This document shows, in pieces, positions 48,690 to 54,516 of a stretch of 54,516 nt of DNA. This DNA comes from Parapedobacter defluvii (GTDB taxonomy: Bacteria; Bacteroidota; Bacteroidia; Sphingobacteriales; Sphingobacteriaceae), in NCBI RefSeq assembly GCF_014642075.1, contig NZ_BMIK01000026.1:1-54516 (forward strand). Reading direction: 5' to 3'. Both the position numbers and the translations under genes were made by a program. Each line of letters starts with the position of its first letter. The first letter of the stretch is position 1. The notes beneath the pieces were generated by a model that saw nothing but the letters and a program-made list of their open reading frames with translations, had not been told where the DNA came from and made no database searches.

Positions 48690-50360
48690 TCAATCTTTTG
48701 CACCGGAACGTTCCGACTGGAATTGCTGGATTTTCTGTTTCAGGATGCCTTTTTTCTTTAACGTGGTGATCATGTCTGATATCTCCTCGGTGGTATAGGC
48801 ATTCTTTTGTTTTCCGCTTTGTTTCGGATCGACCATCCGGGTGCCCGCACCGGGGAGCGGTTTCGTGCTCGATTGCAGCTGTGACTTGCCAAAGATTCCT
48901 GCCTGAATGATGCCATCCTGTATATATAATGGCCATCCGGAAGCGTCTGTGAGGAAAAAATAATTATTCGCTTCGTCTGTTTCCTGAATGACGTCAAAGG
49001 CATCGGCGATACATACCAGGTAATAGAACCCATTGATTCTGGGCATGGTATACCCCCACGTAATGTGATCGGCATTGTAAACTGCTTGGGCCACGCCGGT
49101 TTGTGGCGGGAGATTAATGTGGTTCCACCAGTTTCCTGATTCGCCGTACCCACCGGATGCGAGTTCGCCGTTGTCGCCCAGCCTACCATACTGATCCGTA
49201 TACTCATCGTATAGGATGATGCCGAAATCTTCTGCATTGAAAGCATTGTAATACAGGTAACAGATGTTCCACCGCTCGCTGGCGTTGATGGTTCGGCCGC
49301 CGATGTTATAAACGTTGTACTGCATTTCGCGGTTACGCTGATTGCTGGATTGAGAATGGGGGTTATCGGCTACGTTCCATGGAGCCAGGTCGTATCCACC
49401 GGTTGGCTCGACGGGTGGATCTACCGGATCGAAATCTTCACTCTGTCCGTTGGTAGCCACAAACCCCATCATACCGAACTCGGGATTGATCATAAACTGA
49501 TAATCGATCCAGATGAACCCGGTGTCACCCCAGTTGGTTCCCCATGAATTGACTACACGGAATGCACCGTTTGGCCCCTTACTGTCGTCGTATCCCACCA
49601 CCATCATCGCGTGGTACGCATGCATGCCTACGTTGTCAAAGGTGGAGTGGCTGGTGATCACCTGGTCGCTGCGCCACGTCATGAAGTTGTCGCTGAGTCG
49701 TGCGCCGAATACCACGGGTCTGTTTTGGGAAATGTAGGTTTTGATTTCCTGAACATCCATATTGACTTTCCGGAAGTTGCTGAGCCTATTGTTTGCCGCC
49801 TCCTGCGTGGCGCTGGCATCCGGCAATTGGCTGCAATCGCCCATGCCCGTATACGGTGCCGTGCCGAGTGAGGCTACACCACGGTCGATCATCTGCTGAA
49901 AAGCAGGTTCGAAATTCGTACCGTTACAATTCGAACCACGCAGGTTTGCCGGAATGGAGAGGAACAGATCTTTTGGACTTGCCTGCCTGCCAGGGTTGTT
50001 CAGGTCGGCCGTTGTCCAGTTGTTATCCAACGCATTTAAGGTAGTCTTGAGGTTGTAACCAGCGGCCCAGGTTACGCAGGTACCATACTGGCCTTGATCG
50101 CCAATGGGCGGAAGCCTGTTGACTAAGGAATAGCTTGATGGCAGATTGCCGTTGCCGAAACCGAGAAAGATGTTAGAGGGGATCGATTCAGGATCGTCCG
50201 TTCCTGTCCAGCCGAGGGTAAATCCGGTTCCATCGGGATCCGGATCACCATCATCGGGAGCGTCGGGCCCATTTTTTGAGCAGGAACATGAAAGTAACAG
50301 GGCCAGGCCATACCCCGTTATAGCTTTTAAGTGTGCGGGCCATTTGTGTGTTGTTTTCAT
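48690..50360 (-). CDS. Papain-like (C1 family) cysteine protease lipoprotein
   Basis: The 556-residue exported protein has signal MKTTHKWPAHLKAITGYGLA with lipobox-like LLSCSC. An Asp/Pro-rich linker (GPDAPDDGDPDPDG) leads to the C1 domain (about 80-300). Catalytic residues are oxyanion Gln Q89 and Cys C95 (GDQGQYGTCVTWA), His in GMHAYHAMMVVGYD, and Asn in VVNSWGTNWGD. There is no long inhibitory propeptide. The C-terminal beta domain (about 330-500) resembles a CARDB/surface-binding module (ETDEANNYFF), and the C-terminus is basic. Probably a surface protease. Separated by 7 bases from the upstream pentapeptide-like gene, so likely co-transcribed. Confidence 0.9.
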   Translation of the reverse strand: MKTTHKWPAHLKAITGYGLALLLSCSCSKNGPDAPDDGDPDPDGTGFTLGWTGTDDPESIPSNIFLGFGNGNLPSSYSLVNRLPPIGDQGQYGTCVTWAAGYNLKTTLNALDNNWTTADLNNPGRQASPKDLFLSIPANLRGSNCNGTNFEPAFQQMIDRGVASLGTAPYTGMGDCSQLPDASATQEAANNRLSNFRKVNMDVQEIKTYISQNRPVVFGARLSDNFMTWRSDQVITSHSTFDNVGMHAYHAMMVVGYDDSKGPNGAFRVVNSWGTNWGDTGFIWIDYQFMINPEFGMMGFVATNGQSEDFDPVDPPVEPTGGYDLAPWNVADNPHSQSSNQRNREMQYNVYNIGGRTINASERWNICYLYYNAFNAEDFGIILYDEYTDQYGRLGDNGELASGGYGESGNWWNHINLPPQTGVAQAVYNADHITWGYTMPRINGFYYLVCIADAFDVIQETDEANNYFFLTDASGWPLYIQDGIIQAGIFGKSQLQSSTKPLPGAGTRMVDPKQSGKQKNAYTTEEISDMITTLKKKGILKQKIQQFQSERSGAKD

Positions 50361-50367
50361 GGTACTA

Positions 50368-51240
50368 TCAGTTTAACGTATCGTTATCGGGTTTGCCCCC
50401 GTCGAACCGCGCGCCTGTGAGGGTGAAGGGTTCGTTTTTTTGGATGCCGGTGAAGATAGGTTTGAATGCAAACCAAGTATTGCTCAGGTCTACGTGTTTT
50501 TCGAAGTGTGTATTGGTCCACTCCGCACGATGGCGGAAAGCCGCTCCGCTGAAATTGGCACGTTCGTGGTATTTCCCATATTCAAAGAAGGCCGATCGCC
50601 GGAAATTTGCTAAGCCGAAGTCGGCATATCCATGAACTTCCAGACCTGCAAATACCGCGTTTTGCCAAAAGTCAGCCTGCTGTACCGATAACTGCCCCAA
50701 TACGGTGGCGTCTTTTGCCCAGAAGCTTCCCTGTATGACCGCCTCCTGGAGAAATAGGCCGCCGCTAAAGATGGTCTTCTCCATGCGGAAATCGCCCCCG
50801 ACCCGGATAGCCTGCAATTGCACCTCTTTATCGAATAAGCTCGCGTTGAAGTAAAGGTGATGGTCAAATGTGCTGCCCCGCAGATCGATGCCTTCCTCAA
50901 AACGGCAATTGTTGAAGGACACGGCCGATAGAAAGCGTATCACGCGGGCGGTGTCGCCCCGGTGTTCAAAACCGATCAGCCTTCCTTTGAACTCGCAGCG
51001 CTCGAAATACAGTGGCGCGCCGACAGTGGCTACAAAATTGTTGGGAGTCAGTTGACCCATTTCCATATCAAGGAGGTTGATGTCGCCTTCAATGGTTACA
51101 TCGCGGTATGTCAATGCGTGTCCTTTGCCGATTTCTTTGAGTAGCTCGGTGGCGGTCAGGGTGTCTTGCGCAGTATGACCGATTCCCTGGCTGCAGCCTA
51201 ACTGCAGCACAACCAGACAGGCGATAAGGAGATGAGGCAT
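50368..51240 (-). CDS. Pentapeptide-repeat-like lipoprotein
   Basis: The 290-residue lipoprotein starts at ATG 51240 (MPHLLIACLVVLQLGCSQ, lipobox LGC); the ORF to 51318 adds 26 residues before the signal. The body is a quadrilateral beta-helix of pentapeptide type with repeats such as FNNCRFEEGIDLRGSTFDHH and LSVQQADFWQNAVFAGLEV, in which every fifth residue is often F or L. Function unknown. It lies between the hypothetical lipoprotein (51252) and the C1 protease, all leftward with gaps of 7-11 bases, so the three form an operon. Confidence 0.8.
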   Translation of the reverse strand: MPHLLIACLVVLQLGCSQGIGHTAQDTLTATELLKEIGKGHALTYRDVTIEGDINLLDMEMGQLTPNNFVATVGAPLYFERCEFKGRLIGFEHRGDTARVIRFLSAVSFNNCRFEEGIDLRGSTFDHHLYFNASLFDKEVQLQAIRVGGDFRMEKTIFSGGLFLQEAVIQGSFWAKDATVLGQLSVQQADFWQNAVFAGLEVHGYADFGLANFRRSAFFEYGKYHERANFSGAAFRHRAEWTNTHFEKHVDLSNTWFAFKPIFTGIQKNEPFTLTGARFDGGKPDNDTLN

Positions 51241-51251
51241 AGCGATGAATG

Positions 51252-51944
51252 TTAGTTTTCGGTAAATGTCCTTCCGCCCAGACGGAACACGCCGTCGCGA
51301 TTGGCTCCGTACCAGCAAAAGAAAAAGCGCTTGGTCTGTCCATTATTTGCCGTGAGGGTGATACCATACCCTCCGTCGAAGCTATATCTTCCTGATGTAG
51401 TGCTGGTATGATAAGCAGCGAGATCGCTGCTGTTTACGCCGCCGGTATTTTCTGTGGTGTACCATCCATCGGAGGTAAAAGACATCTTGGAATAACTGAT
51501 GATGCCCACATCACCTCCGAAGGCGAGGTCACCTCCTCCGGAGATGGAGCTGAATGAGCCCTCCTGCATTTCACCCTTTGCGGCGGGGTAGGCGTTGTTT
51601 CCCGGCCAATCTTTCTCCGCGGTATCACCGTTGGAATAGGTGATATTCACCTTGTCACCGGCGCGTTGCCATGTACCCCAGCGTGCCGCTTGGTCTTTTG
51701 TAAGCGTATTAAGATCCAACTCGTCGATTGGTATTTTAGGCTCTTTCACGACGGTTCCGTTTTTATAAAACACATAGGGATTGTATACCGGATAGATATA
51801 TCCGCCGTAACCGGATTCATAATCGACTAATAACGAAACACGTTCGATATCGCCGCCGAGGCCCATATCATCTAGGGCTTCTTTTTTGCATGCGTTGCAA
51901 AGTACGAAGAGTGCAGCGGCGATCACCTGTATTGAGTTCCTCAT
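51252..51944 (-). CDS. Hypothetical lipoprotein (230 aa), first of protease operon
   Basis: The lipoprotein has signal MRNSIQVIAAALFVLCNAC (Cys 19). The mature protein is Gly/Tyr-rich and beta-rich (VDYESGYGGYIYPVYNPYVF, WGTWQRAGDKVNITYSNGDT), somewhat like a small beta-barrel or META-like sandwich. No family is assigned. It leads a three-gene leftward operon with the pentapeptide-like protein and the C1 protease. Confidence 0.7.
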   Translation of the reverse strand: MRNSIQVIAAALFVLCNACKKEALDDMGLGGDIERVSLLVDYESGYGGYIYPVYNPYVFYKNGTVVKEPKIPIDELDLNTLTKDQAARWGTWQRAGDKVNITYSNGDTAEKDWPGNNAYPAAKGEMQEGSFSSISGGGDLAFGGDVGIISYSKMSFTSDGWYTTENTGGVNSSDLAAYHTSTTSGRYSFDGGYGITLTANNGQTKRFFFCWYGANRDGVFRLGGRTFTEN

Positions 51945-52140
51945 TTTTTCATTATAGATTACAGTTCAAAGGTAGCCCGGTCGGTTATGTGGGTCAATCG
52001 AAGGATTCTTGTATATTTTCCTAAGGGTTTTCCCTTAGATGACTCGTCGTAAGGGCATAGAGATCGTTGGTGTTGGAAGTGAGGATGAAGGAATAGAAAT
52101 GGAGATGAAATTAATCAGGTGGGACAATCTGAAATAGCTG

Positions 52141-52148
52141 TAAATTTG
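52141..52148 (+). promoter_or_regulatory. -7 box of methyltransferase, predicted leaderless start
   Basis: TAAATTTG matches TAnnTTTG exactly and ends four bases before the ATG at 52153, so transcription should begin at about the start codon. No TTTG -33 box is evident. Confidence 0.4.
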
Positions 52149-52152
52149 CCGG

Positions 52153-52959
52153 ATGATTGAACCCGCCATTACCGCATTTTACACCCGCCATTCGGAAGAC
52201 TCCCGGCTACAGATTGGGTTGGGGCCGCTGGAGTTTGAACGGAATAAGCTGCTGATCGGGCGGTATCTGCAAACCAATGTACTTACTGTTGCCGATGTTG
52301 GTGGCGGAACGGGGCATTATGCGGCTTGGCTCTGTGGCCTGGGGCACCGGGTTACACTGATCGATCCTGTGCCCCAGCACATCGAGCAGGCCAAACGGAA
52401 AGCCAAACGGAATGGCAACGGATTCGCCTGCTTGCTCGGTGAAGCCCGGCGTCTGCCGCTTGAAAATGCTTCTGTCGACATTGTCATTCTTCATGGACCG
52501 CTATACCACTTGCAAGAGCGTAGTGATCGCTTACTGGCATTGAAAGAAGCCCGTCGGGTGCTGAAACCCGGTGGGGTGATGTTGGGATTTGCCATTACCC
52601 ATGCTGCATCTGCTGTTGCTGCGCTGCATAGCAGCATGATACACCAACCACAGATTTTTTCCATGTGTCGCTCAGAACTGCTCACCGGGCAGCATGAACC
52701 TCCGGATGGCATGCCCGGCATACTGCCACATGCATACTTCCATCGGCCCCGTATGCTGGTTGATGAGGTTGATGAGGCTGGATTTACGGTAACCGGATTG
52801 TATGCGCTTGAGGGCTTAGCTTGGATGGATGGCCAATTTTTCCAAAGCTGGGCCGATCCGACAAAGCGAACACGCCTGTTGGAGCTTGTGGGTCTGACCG
52901 AAAGTGACCGGGAACTTTTATGTTTCAGCCCGCATATGATGGTTTCGGGGTATAGCTGA
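52153..52959 (+). CDS. Class I SAM-dependent methyltransferase
   Basis: The 268-residue methyltransferase has motif I VADVGGGTGHYAAWLCGLGH (about 47-66), the acidic residue ending strand 2 (VTLIDPVPQHIEQAK), motif II-like NASVDIVILHGPLYHL and the post-II segment ARRVLKPGGVMLGFAI. The C-terminal part has extra helices with His/Tyr residues. The substrate is unknown, probably a small molecule. It stands alone between the lipoprotein operon and the cas3 gene. Confidence 0.9.
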   Translation: MIEPAITAFYTRHSEDSRLQIGLGPLEFERNKLLIGRYLQTNVLTVADVGGGTGHYAAWLCGLGHRVTLIDPVPQHIEQAKRKAKRNGNGFACLLGEARRLPLENASVDIVILHGPLYHLQERSDRLLALKEARRVLKPGGVMLGFAITHAASAVAALHSSMIHQPQIFSMCRSELLTGQHEPPDGMPGILPHAYFHRPRMLVDEVDEAGFTVTGLYALEGLAWMDGQFFQSWADPTKRTRLLELVGLTESDRELLCFSPHMMVSGYS

Positions 52960-53199
52960 TTTTTGTGCCAAGCTTGGGGCATCCTCTTTTACCTAACCGA
53001 ATTGTTTTATTTTGATCCTACTCATTTTTCGATTTATTCTGCCGTGGTTAGGTTATAACCTATAAACCTATGACAAATTATTAACAGCGCTTGGAGTGTC
53101 AGATAAAAAAACCTATCTTTAGCCGTAACCAATAGCAGCCTGGAGCCGAAGCGTTGAACGAGTTAAAGTGGTTAGTACGTTTGCGGTCTCCTGCCATTC

Positions 53200-54516
53200 G
53201 TGATTGTTGACGGTTGGGGGGATGAAGAAGATGCCGACTTTCTTAAGATGCTGTTTGTACATACGATCGTGTTCCACGATTTTGGAAAAATCAATGAAAA
53301 CTTCCAAACGGCAAGGTTGCAAAACAACGCTTTTACGGCATTCAGAAACACATCTTTAAAACCACCACATGGGCATTCCTTTTTGGGTGTTTTTATTTTT
53401 CTGAGCTACCATATCCGTTGGCTTCTCAAAAATGACTGGAAGCAGGAACGGAAAATAACGATGATTTGCCATTGTTTCTTCCTTGCATATACCATTATGC
53501 AACACCACAGTCCGGCATTGTATGACATACAGCAAAAAGAAGGATTCATGTCGCAATTCCGGCATTCGGTAAATGAGTTAAGGCGTTTTATTGCTAGCTA
53601 TTCCATTGTCATTGACGAACCGGTGCTTACAAAGGTATTTGCCAATGTGGAAGACATGTGGCACAAAGCAGTAAAAAACAAATTACCCTACACGCCATTC
53701 CCGCTTTTCGCGCTTATCAAACTTAATTTTTCACTGCTTACGGCTGCCGACTATTTGGCTACGCATGAATATATGAATGGCAACGAAAGCAACGAGGCAA
53801 AAACAACAGATTTCGGTTTGCTTAATGACCGTAATCGGGTTAATGAAATAATTGGCCATTTACAGAAGCATAGATATAATGCCGATACGTTCAACAGTTT
53901 GCACAACTATCAATTTGTACATCCGACAACCAGATCCAGTAAAAACCTGAACCTGTTGCGTAAGGAAATGTCCATCGAATTGGTTCGCGAAATCCGAGGC
54001 CACTTAAGCGAACATCTGTTTTATTTGGAAGCTCCAACCGGTGGAGGTAAAACCAATCTTTCAGCAATTGCCATTGCTGAATTGCTAAGGGCGCATGAGG
54101 ATATTAATAAGGTCTTTTATGTGTTTCCATTCACTACGCTGATCACTCAAACTTTTGGTGCCTTAAAAGAAAGCATGGGGCTTCATGACGATGAAATCAT
54201 CGAATTGCATTCAAAGGCGGCTTTTGCCAGTAAAACGGAAGCGCTCGAAGACGGTCTATTTGGTGGCAGCAAGAAGGATTTTATTGACAATCTGTTTGCA
54301 TTGTATCCTATAACACTGGTATCGCATGTTAAATTCTTCGAGATACTCAAAACCAATCGGAAAGAAGTTAATTATTTGTTGCATCGCTTGGCAAACGCGG
54401 TTGTGGTTATCGATGAAATACAGTCGTACAATCCAGGGAAATCGCTTTTAAAAATACGCGGCGAGCAGGATGCTTCGGAAATCGTCATCCAGGGCAGCGC
54501 GTTGCCTCTTTTTAGG
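53200..54516 (+). CDS. cas3: CRISPR-associated helicase/nuclease Cas3 (partial, 5' end uncertain)
   Basis: An open frame runs off the right edge and encodes a type I Cas3. The N-terminal HD nuclease shows FVHTIVFHDFGKIN (HD at 53275-53280), MQHHSPALYD and LTAADYLATHE. The helicase has Walker A APTGGGKT (54034-54057), YVFPFTTLITQTFG and the DEAH-box variant DEIQ (54412-54423). The frame is open from 53176, but the start is unclear: GTG 53200 or ATG 53248 leave only about 10-25 residues before the HD motif, shorter than usual. Another frame just upstream (53136-53210) reads QPGAEALNELKWLVRLR and may be the displaced start. After about 54435 the residues no longer look like Cas3. It is a possible pseudogene. 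No other cas gene or array is visible. Confidence 0.85.
   Translation, partial: MIVDGWGDEEDADFLKMLFVHTIVFHDFGKINENFQTARLQNNAFTAFRNTSLKPPHGHSFLGVFIFLSYHIRWLLKNDWKQERKITMICHCFFLAYTIMQHHSPALYDIQQKEGFMSQFRHSVNELRRFIASYSIVIDEPVLTKVFANVEDMWHKAVKNKLPYTPFPLFALIKLNFSLLTAADYLATHEYMNGNESNEAKTTDFGLLNDRNRVNEIIGHLQKHRYNADTFNSLHNYQFVHPTTRSSKNLNLLRKEMSIELVREIRGHLSEHLFYLEAPTGGGKTNLSAIAIAELLRAHEDINKVFYVFPFTTLITQTFGALKESMGLHDDEIIELHSKAAFASKTEALEDGLFGGSKKDFIDNLFALYPITLVSHVKFFEILKTNRKEVNYLLHRLANAVVVIDEIQSYNPGKSLLKIRGEQDASEIVIQGSALPLFR
54436..54516. other. Non-Cas3 tail at right edge, possible insertion end
   Basis: After DEIQSYNP the plus frame reads GKSLLKIRGEQDASEIVIQG, where Cas3 proteins normally have an aromatic-rich helix (W/Y). 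The last 80 bases are also visibly more GC-rich than the cas3 part. The minus strand holds a frame ending with a stop near 54450 (FRSILLAAYF), which could be the tail of another gene such as a transposase. The window edge prevents identification. Confidence 0.4.

Noticed and set aside
52960-53135. Looked for a CRISPR leader, array or further cas genes beside cas3.
   Set aside because: No repeated unit with regular spacing is present in this stretch or elsewhere in the window.
53119-53565. Minus-strand ORFs of 67 and 69 aa opposite the cas3 start.
   Set aside because: They lie antisense to the clearly coding HD domain of Cas3.

Overview
The window looks like chromosomal DNA of a Bacteroidota bacterium, most likely a member of the Sphingobacteriaceae (a Parapedobacter/Sphingobacterium/Pedobacter-type genome). 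This rests on two SusC/SusD pairs, an ECF sigma/FecR pair, a SusR-like (DUF6377) regulator, many lipoproteins with short lipoboxes, a BfmA/BtgA-type mobilization module, and several promoters of the Bacteroidota TTTG...TAnnTTTG type. The genus is an inference.

Bases 1 to about 13,030 are accessory DNA, apparently an integrative mobilizable element. It has a tyrosine integrase next to a tRNA-Arg(CCG) gene, an excisionase-like HTH protein, a BtgA-like RHH protein and a BtgB/DUF5712 relaxase, but no transfer apparatus. Its cargo includes a visibly AT-rich leftward operon led by an XRE regulator. That operon encodes a membrane protein, a YugP-like protein that has lost its HEXXH motif and carries a TPR tail, an ApeA-type HEPN protein with an intact RxxxxH motif, and two tiny membrane proteins. 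A second cargo unit is an Rpn-type PD-(D/E)XK nuclease with a Shine-Dalgarno-preceded internal start and a detached copy of its C-terminal domain downstream. A roughly 350-bp tract of consecutive, mutually different hairpins lies just before the mobilization genes.

Bases 13,034 to 28,770 hold the tRNA, a serine beta-lactamase-like lipoprotein with TPRs, a DUF1801 protein, a META lipoprotein, an LLM flavin oxidoreductase, and a leftward SusCD locus controlled by an ECF sigma factor, an anti-sigma FecR and an STN-bearing SusC. That locus ends in a receptor-L-domain lipoprotein and an uncharacterised lipoprotein. An AraC regulator follows. Two copies of an apparently free-standing small RNA gene, each with its own promoter and terminator and sharing a 38-nt identical block that starts at the predicted transcription start, lie at 16.5 kb and 28.65 kb.

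Bases 28,770 to 44,950 hold a small lipoprotein, a GNAT acetyltransferase, a katE-type large catalase broken by one missing base, and an alpha-glucan-type utilization locus. The locus runs leftward as SusR-like regulator, DUF5004-like lipoprotein, SusE-like binding protein, SusC, SusD, GH71/99-like enzyme and SusB-type inverting GH97. A tandem 10/11-bp repeat sits where the -33 box of this locus should be. Next come ychF, a propeller/HEAT/cytochrome c lipoprotein, a fructosamine-kinase-family protein, a papain-like protease, a pentapeptide-repeat-like lipoprotein, another lipoprotein and a methyltransferase. The window ends in a cas3 gene whose 5' end looks disturbed and whose reading frame loses Cas3 character about 80 bases before the edge. 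No CRISPR array is visible.
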